Both the position numbers and the translations under genes were made by a program. Below, one piece after another: positions 45,212-55,446 of a DNA stretch of 64,000 nt. Under the pieces are notes generated by a model, which saw nothing but the letters and a program-made list of their open reading frames with translations, ran no database searches and had not been told where the DNA came from. The DNA is from Salegentibacter salegens. Lineage in GTDB: Bacteria > Bacteroidota > Bacteroidia > Flavobacteriales > Flavobacteriaceae. Position 1 is the stretch's first letter. Each line of letters opens with the position of its first letter. The stretch covers positions 1,240,001 to 1,304,000 of the forward strand of contig NZ_LT670848.1 of assembly GCF_900142975.1 (NCBI RefSeq), given 5' to 3'.

Positions 45212-46078
45212 ATGGAATCTTTACAGGATAGAACCTCCCGGGTTTATAGAATTACTTACGAAACTTTTTCAAAATTCAGCAACAATTTAAATCGTTGTAA
45301 GAGTTTGGAAGAAGTTTCCCAGGTTTCTGTGCGCTTCTTAAAATACCTACTTAATTTCCATCTTTTTAGAATTAGTGTAAACCAGGCAGGATCTTATTTG
45401 GTGTATTGCCAGTGTAATGCAAAGGGTGAATTTGAACTTATTTCAAAAGAAAATTTACTTACCCACGAACTGCAGATTTTAGAGAATAATATTCCCATTA
45501 AAACTGAAGAAATCCCGTCTCAACTAAGTGAAAAAATTATTTCTAATACTTTAGATTCTCCAGCTTTATGGTGCTGGACCTTTAAAAAGATGGATGTGGA
45601 TTTTACTGTTTCCCTAATATCAGATAAAAATAAAGCTTTTGATGTTGGAGATATTGAAATGCTAAAATTAATAAGCGATAGTTTCCAGGCGAAATTTCAG
45701 GAGATTCACTTAAAAGAAGAACTTTATCATAAGAACCAGTCGTTGTTACAGGCTTTAGACGTAATTAAAATCCAGAATAAAAAAATCAATCAAATAGTAG
45801 AAAACCAAAAGCAAACCATTGCCAACCGCACTAAAGAAGTGGTAGAGAAAAATGAGAAATTACTGCATATTTCAGCTTTAAATGCTCATAATGTGAGGGA
45901 GCCATTATCTCGAATTCAAGGCATAGTACAGCTTTTTGAAGCTTTTGACGATAAAACCTGCCGGGAAGAACTTTTGCCAAAACTCAAACAATCCTCAGAA
46001 GAAATGGACCAGGTTTTAAGAGAAGTAATTGAAATGGCTTCTTCCGAATTAACCCAGCTAAAAGCAAAAAAGTTATGA
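45212..46078 (+). CDS. Histidine-kinase-like phosphotransfer protein without ATPase domain
   Basis: This 288-residue soluble protein has a GAF-like N-terminal half (about 15-165) and a coiled coil (about 170-215). A HisKA-like dimerisation helix follows with NAHNVREPLSRIQGIVQL, in which His226 takes the place of the phosphorylated His. Only about 60 residues follow, and no N, G1 or G2 box of an HATPase domain is present. It therefore cannot phosphorylate itself. Its last 4 bases overlap the start of a response regulator gene, so the two proteins are probably partners, with an outside kinase needed. Confidence 0.78.
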   Translation: MESLQDRTSRVYRITYETFSKFSNNLNRCKSLEEVSQVSVRFLKYLLNFHLFRISVNQAGSYLVYCQCNAKGEFELISKENLLTHELQILENNIPIKTEEIPSQLSEKIISNTLDSPALWCWTFKKMDVDFTVSLISDKNKAFDVGDIEMLKLISDSFQAKFQEIHLKEELYHKNQSLLQALDVIKIQNKKINQIVENQKQTIANRTKEVVEKNEKLLHISALNAHNVREPLSRIQGIVQLFEAFDDKTCREELLPKLKQSSEEMDQVLREVIEMASSELTQLKAKKL

Positions 46079-46443
46079 GTACCATTATCCTGGTAGACGA
46101 CCAGCCCATAGCCAATTTTATTACCCGAAAACTACTGGAAATAGAAGGTTATGATAAAGATGTTGTAGATTTCACCAATCCCGAAGAAGCCCTGGCCTAT
46201 TTAGAAGAACGGCAAAACACGCTTATATTTTTAGATTTAAATATGCCCGAAATGAATGGTTGGGAATTTCTTGATTCATTAAAAACTAAGGGACATCAAC
46301 ATAGAATAATTATTCTTACCTCCAGCACCAGTGCTGTAGATCGCAATAAAGCTAAAGAATATCCTTCGGTTATAGAATTTATAGAAAAGCCTTTAAACAA
46401 AAATAAATTTGCTCGGCTCCAACCGATTTTGCAATATTCGTAA
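46075..46443 (+). CDS. Single-domain response regulator
   Basis: The 122-residue protein is a lone receiver domain. VDDQP holds the acidic pocket (Asp8, Asp9), FLDLNMPEMNGW the phosphorylated Asp54, ILTSSTS the switch residue and FIEKPLNK the conserved Lys. It has no output domain, so it must act by protein contacts or as a phosphate relay. Its ATG overlaps the end of the histidine-kinase-like gene in ATGA. The TAA stop codon is the start of a dispersed repeat. Confidence 0.9.
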   Translation: MSTIILVDDQPIANFITRKLLEIEGYDKDVVDFTNPEEALAYLEERQNTLIFLDLNMPEMNGWEFLDSLKTKGHQHRIIILTSSTSAVDRNKAKEYPSVIEFIEKPLNKNKFARLQPILQYS

Positions 46444-46532
46444 ACTACCTAGGAGCAAATTCCCGAAGCATTCATAGAAAATAATATTTTTAATTTAGAA
46501 GCTATTCCCCAACAATGCCGATTATCGAGTAA
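46440..46532 (+). repeat. Dispersed intergenic repeat family 1 (copy B)
   Basis: It begins GTAAACTACC, has CGAAGCATT 24 bases later and ends GATTATCGAGTAA right at the next start codon. Its first TAA ends the response regulator gene. It thus fills almost the whole gap between two genes. Confidence 0.6.
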
Positions 46533-46769
46533 ATGAGTTTAAAACCAAACCATAAAGCCCTTTTAGAACTTGCCCATGCTAAGATGCATTTCGGGAAATA
46601 CAAAGGCTATTATTTAAGCGACATTCCTGAATATTATTTGGTTTGGTATCGACAAAAAGGGTTCCCGGAAGGAAAGCTTGGCCAGCAAATGAGTGAAGTC
46701 TTTGAACTTAAACTCAACGGAATGGAACAATTGCTTAGGGATATAAGAAGAAAGTTTCCAAAACGCTGA
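46533..46769 (+). CDS. DUF3820-family protein
   Basis: This 78-residue protein has the DUF3820 pattern MHFGKYKGYYLSDIPEYYLV, then WYRQKGFPEGKLGQQM. Related short domains occur near exonuclease or nucleic-acid proteins, but no function is established. The ATG follows immediately after a copy of the dispersed repeat. A gap of about 120 bases separates it from pyrG. Confidence 0.8.
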   Translation: MSLKPNHKALLELAHAKMHFGKYKGYYLSDIPEYYLVWYRQKGFPEGKLGQQMSEVFELKLNGMEQLLRDIRRKFPKR

Positions 46770-46849
46770 TTATAATTCATACTTTAAGGCAATTTTCAGC
46801 AAAAAAATATTAGGTTTAAAATTAATGGCTTTTCTATTCTTCTTTGTAA

Positions 46850-48526
<1,677 letters not shown>

Positions 48527-48576
48527 AAGCAATACTGGCGGAATTATTGACCAGAAGCAAGTTATAGTTTAAAAGC

Positions 48577-50448
48577 ATGGAAGAAAAGAAATTTGATGTT
48601 CAGTCCTTAATTGGATTTATACTTATTGGTGGAATTTTACTTTGGATGCTGTACACCAACAGCGCCTCAGAAGAAGGAGTAGAACCACAACAGGAAACCG
48701 AGCAGGTTGAAGTTCCCGGAAATACAGATTCCAATCAGCCACCACAACAAGAACAGGAAGTACAAAGCCAGGGTGCAGATTCTACTGCCCTTGCCCAGGC
48801 TCGTGAGCGTTTAGGTGCTTTCGGTTATTCGGCAAGTCTTCCATCGGCTACAGAAAATACCACCACCATTTCCAACGATGTTTTAGAACTTAAAATTGAT
48901 AACAAAGGTGGATATATTTCAGAAGCAAGGTTAACCAATTACAAAACCTTCGATTCTATTCCGGTTTATTTAATTAAAGACGGAAATGCTTCCTTCAACA
49001 TTAATTTCACCACTACAGACGGAAGAACACTTGACACCGAAAACCTTTATTTTGAACCCGAAGTAACTCAAAGTGGAGATAATCAGATTATCTCTATGAA
49101 GCTGAAAGTTTCAGAAAACGAATTCCTGGAATATCGCTATGTGCTGAAACCGGGTGAATATATGTTAGATTTCAGTATTAGATCTCAGGGGCTAAATGAC
49201 GTATTTAACAGTTCCAGGGATATTAATATGAACTGGCAGTTAAAAGGTTACCGTCACGCAAAAAGTATTTCTTACGAAAATCGTTATACAGATCTCATTT
49301 ATGAATATGAAGATGGTGATGACGATTATTTAGGCAGCGGTGATTTTGAAGAACAGGAAGATGACAATATTACTTATGTAGCTTTTAAACAGCATTTCTT
49401 CACCTCTATATTATTGACCGACACCCCATTTAGTCGCGGAAAATTCACTTCTCAAAACCTTGTGGAAGACGAAGAAATAGATACGGTTTATACCAAAGAT
49501 TTTGCTGCACAGTTGCCTTTAGAATTAAATGGTGGAGAGCTTAATTATAATATGAACTGGTATTACGGACCAACCGATTATAAGATCTTAAATGATTATG
49601 ACCGTAATCTTGATGAAGTTGTACCATTAGGTTGGGGAATTTTTGGGTGGATTAACAAATACGTATTCATCCCATTTTTCGCATTTTTAAGCGGTGTTCT
49701 ACCAAGCTACGGTATCGCCATTATTGTAATGACCATTGTTGTTAGAATTGTACTGTCTCCGGTTACTTACAAATCTTATCTCTCACAGGCTAAAATGAAG
49801 GTTTTAAGACCTGAAATTAATGAGCTGAACGAGAAGTATAAGGATAATGCGATGAAAAAGCAGCAGGAAACTATGAAGCTGTATAGCAAAGCAGGAGCCA
49901 GCCCAATGAGTGGTTGTTTACCGGCTTTAATGCAAATTCCGGTTTTCTATGCCTTATTCCAGTTCTTCCCAAGTGCTTTCCAGTTAAGACAGAAAGGATT
50001 CTTATGGGCAGACGATTTATCAAGTTATGATACTATAGCTCAGTTACCATTCAACATTCCATTTTATGGAGATCACGTGAGTTTATTCCCAATTTTAGCA
50101 TCTATCGCCATCTTTGTTTATATGATGATGACCACGGGACAAAGTATGCAACAGGCTCAGCAACCGGGAATGCCTAATATGAAATTTATTATGTATTTGT
50201 CTCCGCTAATGATGTTGTTCTTCTTTAACAACTACGCGAGTGGACTTTCATTGTACTACTTCACCTCTAACCTGATTACTATAGGTATTATGTTGGTGAT
50301 TAAATATGTGATAATTGACGAAGATAAAATTCATGCAAAGATCCAGGAGAACAAGAAAAAGCCTAAAAAGCAAAATAAGTTCACCAGGAAAATGCAGGAA
50401 ATGATGGAGCAGGCAGAACAGCAAAAGAATCAACAGAAAAAGAAGTAA
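48577..50448 (+). CDS. yidC: Membrane protein insertase YidC
   Basis: The 623-residue protein has a first membrane helix (about 11-28), a large periplasmic domain (about 30-350) and the conserved five-helix insertase core. The core includes SPVTYKSYLSQAKMKVLRPE, SMSGCLPALMQIPVFYALFQ and a hydrophilic groove region. The C-terminus is Lys- and Gln-rich, suited to ribosome contact. YidC inserts proteins into the inner membrane alone or with Sec. A strong terminator follows. Confidence 0.97.
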   Translation: MEEKKFDVQSLIGFILIGGILLWMLYTNSASEEGVEPQQETEQVEVPGNTDSNQPPQQEQEVQSQGADSTALAQARERLGAFGYSASLPSATENTTTISNDVLELKIDNKGGYISEARLTNYKTFDSIPVYLIKDGNASFNINFTTTDGRTLDTENLYFEPEVTQSGDNQIISMKLKVSENEFLEYRYVLKPGEYMLDFSIRSQGLNDVFNSSRDINMNWQLKGYRHAKSISYENRYTDLIYEYEDGDDDYLGSGDFEEQEDDNITYVAFKQHFFTSILLTDTPFSRGKFTSQNLVEDEEIDTVYTKDFAAQLPLELNGGELNYNMNWYYGPTDYKILNDYDRNLDEVVPLGWGIFGWINKYVFIPFFAFLSGVLPSYGIAIIVMTIVVRIVLSPVTYKSYLSQAKMKVLRPEINELNEKYKDNAMKKQQETMKLYSKAGASPMSGCLPALMQIPVFYALFQFFPSAFQLRQKGFLWADDLSSYDTIAQLPFNIPFYGDHVSLFPILASIAIFVYMMMTTGQSMQQAQQPGMPNMKFIMYLSPLMMLFFFNNYASGLSLYYFTSNLITIGIMLVIKYVIIDEDKIHAKIQENKKKPKKQNKFTRKMQEMMEQAEQQKNQQKKK

Positions 50449-50466
50449 GCGAACAAAAGCTTAAAC

Positions 50467-50508
50467 ATAAGAAAGCCGGTTTAAAATATTTTAAACCGGC
50501 TTTCTTAT
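50467..50508 (+). terminator. 42-bp perfect palindromic terminator after yidC
   Basis: The sequence ATAAGAAAGCCGGTTTAAAA is followed by T and then its exact complement, with the axis in TTAAAATATTTTAA. It ends the pyrG-yidC unit and could act on both strands, with T-rich sequence following it. Confidence 0.85.
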
Positions 50509-50571
50509 TTGAATTTTTCAGGTTTTGACGCGCTAACAAAATGTGTTATATTTAGATTATAAATTTTCAAA

Positions 50572-50817
50572 ATGGGAAAAAACACTTTAATATCACTTGG
50601 AGATTATTTTGAAGATTTCATCAATGAGGAGGTGAAATCTGGTAGATATAATTCAGCTAACGAGGTTATTCAATCAGCGTTAAGATTATTGGAAAGAGAA
50701 GAAAGGAAGGAGTTAGAACTGGTCAAAGCTTTGGAAATTGGAGAAGAAAGTGGATTTGTAGAAAATTTTGATCCAAAGGAGCACTTAAAAAAATTACATT
50801 CCAATATCGATGAGTAA
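50572..50817 (+). CDS. parD: ParD-type antitoxin (ribbon-helix-helix)
   Basis: The 81-residue protein has a ParD/CopG ribbon-helix-helix N-terminus (ISLGDYFEDFINEEVKSGRY, then NSANEVIQSALRLLE) and an acidic C-terminal tail that binds the toxin. It should bind DNA as a dimer and repress its own operon. The end overlaps the start of the toxin gene by 8 bases. The gene is intact. Confidence 0.9.
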   Translation: MGKNTLISLGDYFEDFINEEVKSGRYNSANEVIQSALRLLEREERKELELVKALEIGEESGFVENFDPKEHLKKLHSNIDE

Positions 50818-51109
50818 AAAATATCGCATAAGTCAGCAAGCGATTGAGGATTTAGAAAGTATTTGGATTTATACAATTAAAAAATGGTCTAAACCACAGG
50901 CTGATAGATACTATAATCTGATTATTGCAGAAATAGAATTTATAGCTGATAATTTCCTGACCGGAAAATCTGTAGAGCAAACACGAAAAAATTATCGAGT
51001 TACAAAAGTGAAATCTCATTTAATATTCTACAGAAAAATTGAGAACAACATTATAGAGATCATAAGGATCTTACACGAACGTATGGATATTCCAGGAAGA
51101 CTGAAATAG
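50810..51109 (+). CDS. parE: ParE-type toxin
   Basis: The 99-residue protein is a ParE/RelE-superfamily toxin of normal length: YRISQQAIEDLESIWIYTIK, KSHLIFYRKIENNIIEIIRI and LHERMDIPGRL at the end. ParE toxins poison DNA gyrase. Unlike the broken toxin at 16.4 kb, this one is complete, so the pair may be active. It is overlapped by parD and lies just before the convergent pcm gene. Confidence 0.9.
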   Translation: MSKKYRISQQAIEDLESIWIYTIKKWSKPQADRYYNLIIAEIEFIADNFLTGKSVEQTRKNYRVTKVKSHLIFYRKIENNIIEIIRILHERMDIPGRLK

Positions 51110-51159
51110 GGTTCTACCTAATATAAATAGTTTAATTAATTTATATCTTATAACTCTTT

Positions 51160-51804
51160 CTAATTCTTATCCCCAAGCAAAGGCACAAACCTAAACTGGC
51201 CAAATTCGGTTTTATCAAATTCTGTAGGAGATTTTCTTATAAAAAGCGTCATAGTTTGCACATCGTCACCCACAGGAATTACCATCCTGCCCCCAACTTT
51301 TAACTGCCCTAAAAGGTCTTTAGGCACAAAAGGAGCGCCGGCAGTTACAATTATTTTATCAAAAGGCGCATAATCTGGCATTCCTTTGTAGCCATCTCCA
51401 AAACTAAGATGTTTGGGTCGATAGCCAATTTTATTTAGAAAAGCTTTTGTTTTTTTATATAATTCGCGTTGGCGCTCAATGCTATAAACTTTAGCACCTA
51501 GCTCACATAAAACCGCAGTTTGATAACCGCTACCAGTACCTATTTCCAGAACTTTCTCGCTTTTTTTAATTTCCAGTTTTTCAGTTTGGAAAGCCACCGT
51601 ATAAGGTTGTGATATCGTTTGATCTGCAGCAATGGGAAAAGCTTTATCCTGGTAGGCGTGATCTTCAAAACTGCTATCCATAAATAAATGCCGGGGAATT
51701 TTCCCAATTGCATCTAAAACTGCTTTATCGGTAATCCCCTTTTTCTTTACGGTTTTTACCAATTGCTGTCTTTTACCCTTATGTCTATAGTTATCTTCGA
51801 TCAC
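51160..51804 (-). CDS. pcm: Protein-L-isoaspartate O-methyltransferase
   Basis: The 214-residue enzyme uses S-adenosylmethionine to repair isoaspartyl residues in damaged proteins. Family motifs include FPIAADQTISQPYTVAFQTE, KVLEIGTGSGYQTAVL (SAM motif I) and KIIVTAGAPFVPKDLL. I start at the GTG at 51804. An in-frame ATG at 51855 exists, but a promoter -7 box at 51824-51831 lies inside that longer frame, and the sequence GGGGGGAAA just before the GTG could bind ribosomes. Confidence 0.88.
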   Translation of the reverse strand: MIEDNYRHKGKRQQLVKTVKKKGITDKAVLDAIGKIPRHLFMDSSFEDHAYQDKAFPIAADQTISQPYTVAFQTEKLEIKKSEKVLEIGTGSGYQTAVLCELGAKVYSIERQRELYKKTKAFLNKIGYRPKHLSFGDGYKGMPDYAPFDKIIVTAGAPFVPKDLLGQLKVGGRMVIPVGDDVQTMTLFIRKSPTEFDKTEFGQFRFVPLLGDKN

Positions 51805-51823
51805 TTTCCCCCCGTTTAATATG

Positions 51824-51855
51824 CAAAAATACTCATTAGAAATCAAAGTTACCAA
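51824..51855 (-). promoter_or_regulatory. Promoter of pcm
   Basis: On the minus strand a TTG (51853-51855), a 21-base spacer and TATTTTTG (51824-51831) fit TTG-N(17-23)-TAnnTTTG. It lies 19 bases before the GTG start and decides the start codon. Confidence 0.65.
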
Positions 51856-51910
51856 GTGAAATCGTGGGAGATTCCCCGCCTCATTGCTAAACTATTTACA
51901 ATCAAAATGC

Positions 51911-51918
51911 TATTTTTG
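51911..51918 (+). promoter_or_regulatory. -7 promoter box for the Gfo/Idh/MocA gene
   Basis: TATTTTTG matches TAnnTTTG. It is only 6 bases before a first ATG at 51925 and 18 bases before the ATG at 51937, so I favour the second start. Confidence 0.5.
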
Positions 51919-51936
51919 TGAAAAATGCTAAATAAT

Positions 51937-52902
51937 ATGTTGAAAGTCGGCGTGCTTGGTGCAGGACACTTAGGAAAGATCCATCTCAAATTACTTAATC
52001 AGTCTGAAAAGTACGAACTCGTAGGTTTCTACGATGCTAATTCAGAAAATGCTGAAAAGATTTCTGCGGAATTCGGTTATAAAAATTTTGATACTATAGA
52101 AGACCTCATCGTAGCAGTAGATATGGTAGATGTAGTAACCCCGACCCTTTCCCATTTTGAAGTCGCTAAAAAGACAATTAGCGCTGGGAAGCATCTTTTT
52201 ATAGAAAAACCCATCACCAACACTTTTGCTGAAGCTGAAGAACTTATCGCTTTAGCCAAAAAACACGGCGTAAAAGGCCAGGTTGGCCACGTAGAACGCT
52301 TTAATCCTGCTTTTAGAGCTGTAGCTTCCCGAATTGAAAATCCTATGTTTATTGAGGCGCATCGCCTTGCAGAATTCAATCCGCGTGGTACTGATGTTCC
52401 CGTGGTTTTAGATTTAATGATCCACGATATTGATGCGGTTTTAAGCGTAGTAAAGTCTAAGGTTAAAAATATTAATGCCAGCGGAGTTTCAGTAATTAGT
52501 GATACCCCAGATATTGCCAATGCAAGAATTGAATTTGAAAACGGATGCGTAGCCAACTTAACCGCCAGCCGAATTTCAATGAAAAATATGCGTAAATCCA
52601 GGTTTTTTCAGCGAGACGCTTACATTTCGGTAGATTTTCTGGAGAAAAAATGCGAGGTGGTGAAAATGAAAGATGCGCCCGAAAATCCCGATGATTACGC
52701 GATGATCTTGCAAAATGCTGAAGGAGTGAAAAAACAGATCTATTTTGATAATCCGGATGTTTCTCCAAACAACGCGATTTTAGACGAGTTGGAAACTTTT
52801 GCCGATGCCATAAATAATGATACCACTCCAATAGTGACGCTGGAACAGGGCGCTGAAGCTTTGCGCGTTGCCAATGGAGTTATTGAAAGTTTTAGTAAAT
52901 AA
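51937..52902 (+). CDS. Gfo/Idh/MocA-family oxidoreductase
   Basis: The 321-residue protein has an N-terminal Rossmann domain (LKVGVLGAGHLGKIHLKLLN), the EKPITNTFAEAEELI motif with the catalytic Lys, and a C-terminal alpha/beta substrate domain. It should oxidise or reduce a sugar or cyclic polyol with NAD(P). The substrate is not known. It is cytoplasmic, unlike the second family member at 60 kb. The start at 51937 fits the promoter better than the ATG at 51925, which would be leaderless. A 3-hydroxyacyl-CoA dehydrogenase gene follows. Confidence 0.88.
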   Translation: MLKVGVLGAGHLGKIHLKLLNQSEKYELVGFYDANSENAEKISAEFGYKNFDTIEDLIVAVDMVDVVTPTLSHFEVAKKTISAGKHLFIEKPITNTFAEAEELIALAKKHGVKGQVGHVERFNPAFRAVASRIENPMFIEAHRLAEFNPRGTDVPVVLDLMIHDIDAVLSVVKSKVKNINASGVSVISDTPDIANARIEFENGCVANLTASRISMKNMRKSRFFQRDAYISVDFLEKKCEVVKMKDAPENPDDYAMILQNAEGVKKQIYFDNPDVSPNNAILDELETFADAINNDTTPIVTLEQGAEALRVANGVIESFSK

Positions 52903-52958
52903 TTAGAAATCGATTTTAGCATAATTTAAAGTTGAATTTTAAATAAAAACCACACACA

Positions 52959-53846
52959 ATGAAAAATATAGCAGTTATAGGAGCAGGAACCATGGGCAAC
53001 GGAATCGCTCACACTTTTGCTCAATTTGGATACAAAGTAAACCTTATAGACATTTCAGAAGAAAGTCTGGATAAGGGAATGAAAACTATTTCGGGAAATT
53101 TAGATCGAATGGTTTCCAAAGAAAAAATAAGCGAAGCAGATAAAGAAGCTACACTAAACAACATTACCACTTTCACAGATATTCCTAAAGGTGTAAAAGA
53201 AATAGACCTTGTAGTTGAAGCAGCTACAGAAAATGAAGACCTAAAACTTAAGATCTTTAAGCAACTGGACTCAAATTGTTCGGCAACAACCATTTTGGCG
53301 AGTAATACTTCTTCTATTTCTATTACAAAAATCGCTTCTGTAGTTTCCAATCCGGAGCGTGTAATTGGAATGCACTTTATGAATCCGGTGCCAATTATGA
53401 AACTGGTAGAGATTATTCGCGGTTACAATACCAGCGATAAGGTTACTAAAAGCATTATGGAACTTTCAGAAAACCTGAAAAAAGTTCCTGTTGAAGCTAA
53501 CGATTACCCGGGCTTTGTTGCCAACCGCATTTTGATGCCCATGATAAACGAGGCGATTGAAACTTTTTACAACAACGTTGCCGGCGTTAAGGAAATTGAC
53601 ACTGTAATGAAATTAGGAATGGCGCACCCAATGGGTCCGCTTCAGTTAGCCGATTTTATTGGTTTAGATGTTTGTCATTCTATCCTGGAGGTAATGTACG
53701 AAGGTTTTAAAAATCCAAAATACGCACCTTGCCCGTTATTAACCAATATGGTGATGGCCGGAAAACTGGGAATAAAATCTGGGGAAGGTTTTTACGATTA
53801 TTCTGAAAGCAAAAAAGCCGAAAAGGTTTCTGCGCAATTCAGCTAA
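52959..53846 (+). CDS. 3-hydroxybutyryl-CoA dehydrogenase
   Basis: This 295-residue enzyme oxidises 3-hydroxyacyl-CoA with NAD+, or works in reverse. The NAD site is IAVIGAGTMGNGIAHTFAQF, the catalytic His lies in IGMHFMNPVPIMKLVEIIRG with a partner Glu, and NDYPGFVANRILMPMINEAI starts the helical dimerisation domain. It is a stand-alone enzyme of the Hbd/PaaH type, not fused to a hydratase. It may serve fatty-acid or phenylacetate-type breakdown. No other beta-oxidation gene is near. Confidence 0.93.
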   Translation: MKNIAVIGAGTMGNGIAHTFAQFGYKVNLIDISEESLDKGMKTISGNLDRMVSKEKISEADKEATLNNITTFTDIPKGVKEIDLVVEAATENEDLKLKIFKQLDSNCSATTILASNTSSISITKIASVVSNPERVIGMHFMNPVPIMKLVEIIRGYNTSDKVTKSIMELSENLKKVPVEANDYPGFVANRILMPMINEAIETFYNNVAGVKEIDTVMKLGMAHPMGPLQLADFIGLDVCHSILEVMYEGFKNPKYAPCPLLTNMVMAGKLGIKSGEGFYDYSESKKAEKVSAQFS

Positions 53847-53891
53847 TTAATAAATTAACCTGGGTTTAAACTGCGATGAAAAAGTGACAAA

Positions 53892-53990
53892 GTAAACTAC
53901 CTCGGGGCAAGCCCACGAGGTAGTTTATAAGAAAAACATTTTGATTCGAGACAAGCCTCAGAGCATTTAAATCTCGATTATCGAGTAAAA
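53892..53990 (+). repeat. Dispersed intergenic repeat family 1 (copy C, best preserved)
   Basis: The left part is a hairpin with perfect 12-bp arms: TAAACTACCTCG (53893-53904) and CGAGGTAGTTTA (53916-53927). The right part is ATTTAAATCTCGATTATCGA through AGTAAAA, holding the inverted repeat CTCGATTATCGAG. Partial copies lie at 651-677 (complement), 28663-28717, 46440-46532 and 63202-63237. Confidence 0.7.
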
Positions 53991-54014
53991 AGCTATCTGG
54001 AAAATTTATTAAAA

Positions 54015-54130
54015 CGTCATTCTGAATTTATTTCAGAATCTAAGTTGTTATTATTCAAAACATGTTAGAATACCGAAATAAATCCGGGATAAAGCCTGAA
54101 ACAATCCCGAAGCTTCGGGATAACTTGACG
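54015..54130 (+). repeat. Dispersed intergenic repeat family 2 (copy 2)
   Basis: It begins CGTCATTCTGAA and ends AACTTGACG, so CGTCA/TGACG are terminal inverted repeats. Inside are the hairpin TTCTGAA/TTTCAGAA and the short palindrome ATCCCGAAGCTTCGGGAT. The order of blocks matches 1974-2061. The layout is that of a small palindromic or MITE-like element. Confidence 0.6.
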
Positions 54131-54194
54131 AATTCAGATTTTTTTAGATCTCATTTTAAATCTCACTAAGTAAGTAGAATTTCAATAATTACAT

Positions 54195-55439
54195 TTGACA
54201 AAAATACTTCCATTTAGAGCGGTTAGACCGCAACGGGCCAAAGCCGGCCTTGTAGCTACAAAATCTTTTGAAGATTATACTGAAGCTGAAATAAGAGCAA
54301 TTTTACAATATAACCCGTATTCATTTTTACATATTCTGAATCCGGGTTATAAATTTCAGCACGAGATTACCGGGGGCCAGCGTTTTCAAATGGTAAAAAA
54401 CCGTTACCTGGAATTTAGGGAAGAAAGTTCTTTTATAAAAGATGAAAATCCGGCTTACTACCTTTATAAAATTGTAAGCAGGGAAAGTAGTTGCTGCGGA
54501 ATTATCGCCGCGGCCAGTGCTGAGGATTATAAAAATAATCTTATAAAAAAGCACGAAGATACTATTGCCCGCCGTGAGACTTTATTCAAAGATTATCTTA
54601 AGGTGGTAGGTTTTAACACCGAACCTGTACTCCTCACCTATCCCGATAATTCTACAATAAATAAAGTTATTGACCAGGTTATGGAAACCCGGGCCGAATA
54701 CGAATTTGCCACTGCAAACCGGGAAATTCATTATCTCTGGAAAATAGATCAGGAAGAATTATTAAACCAAATTCAGCAAGAATTTGACAAAATGCCGCAT
54801 TTGTATATTGCAGATGGCCATCATCGTAGCGCTTCATCTTATTTACTGGCCCAGGAATCCAGGAAGGCTAATCCAAACCATACCGGAAAAGAACCTTATA
54901 ACTTTTTTATGAGTTACCTTATTTCAGAGAGTAACCTTAGAATTCACGAATACAGTAGGCTAATCACCGATTTAAACGGACATACAAAAGAAGAATTTCT
55001 TATACAGCTAGATGAATATTTCAGAATTGAAAATCACGGGATGGAAGTTTATAAACCTTTGCAAAAACATCATTTTAATATGTATTTAGACGGGGAATTT
55101 TATTCGCTTTATTTGCGAAAAACAAACTATGAATTTGGGGATTCTTTGACTAAATTAGATCCATATATTTTGTATAAAAAGGTGCTTCAGCCAATTTTGG
55201 GAATTGAAGACCTAAGAAATGATAAGCGTATTTCTTATATTCACGGTAAGAATGATTTAATTGAGCTTAAAACTCGTATAGATAAAGGGGAATTTGCAGT
55301 CGGTTTTGGAATGCTTCCTCTTAGTATTGAGGAAATAAAGGAAACCGCCGACGAAGGCTTAACGATGCCCCCAAAAAGCACCTATATTGAACCCAAACTT
55401 TTAAACGGTCTAACCATTTACGAGTTTGAAACCAACTAA
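54195..55439 (+). CDS. DUF1015-family protein
   Basis: The 414-residue protein is of the DUF1015 family, with the usual N-terminus (KILPFRAVRPQRAKAGLV) and the conserved IADGHHRSASSYLL motif. The His pair and Arg look like a catalytic or phosphate-binding site, but the family has no proven reaction. The start codon is TTG, chosen because homologues begin this way and no ATG is near. The YggS gene follows after 7 bases and an exonuclease gene after that, so an operon is likely. Confidence 0.82.
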   Translation: MTKILPFRAVRPQRAKAGLVATKSFEDYTEAEIRAILQYNPYSFLHILNPGYKFQHEITGGQRFQMVKNRYLEFREESSFIKDENPAYYLYKIVSRESSCCGIIAAASAEDYKNNLIKKHEDTIARRETLFKDYLKVVGFNTEPVLLTYPDNSTINKVIDQVMETRAEYEFATANREIHYLWKIDQEELLNQIQQEFDKMPHLYIADGHHRSASSYLLAQESRKANPNHTGKEPYNFFMSYLISESNLRIHEYSRLITDLNGHTKEEFLIQLDEYFRIENHGMEVYKPLQKHHFNMYLDGEFYSLYLRKTNYEFGDSLTKLDPYILYKKVLQPILGIEDLRNDKRISYIHGKNDLIELKTRIDKGEFAVGFGMLPLSIEEIKETADEGLTMPPKSTYIEPKLLNGLTIYEFETN

Positions 55440-55446
55440 AAATTGA

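Larger units (their letters stand above)
53847..54194. other. Repeat-filled intergenic region
   Basis: These 348 bases have no gene. They are largely made of one copy each of two dispersed repeat families (53892-53990 and 54015-54130), listed separately. The end of the region holds TACATTTG at 54190-54197, a -7-like box that overlaps the TTG start of the next gene. Confidence 0.6.

Noticed and set aside
52077..52556. Minus-strand frame of 159 codons
   Set aside because: It is antisense to the Gfo/Idh/MocA gene, whose Rossmann and Lys motifs are clear.
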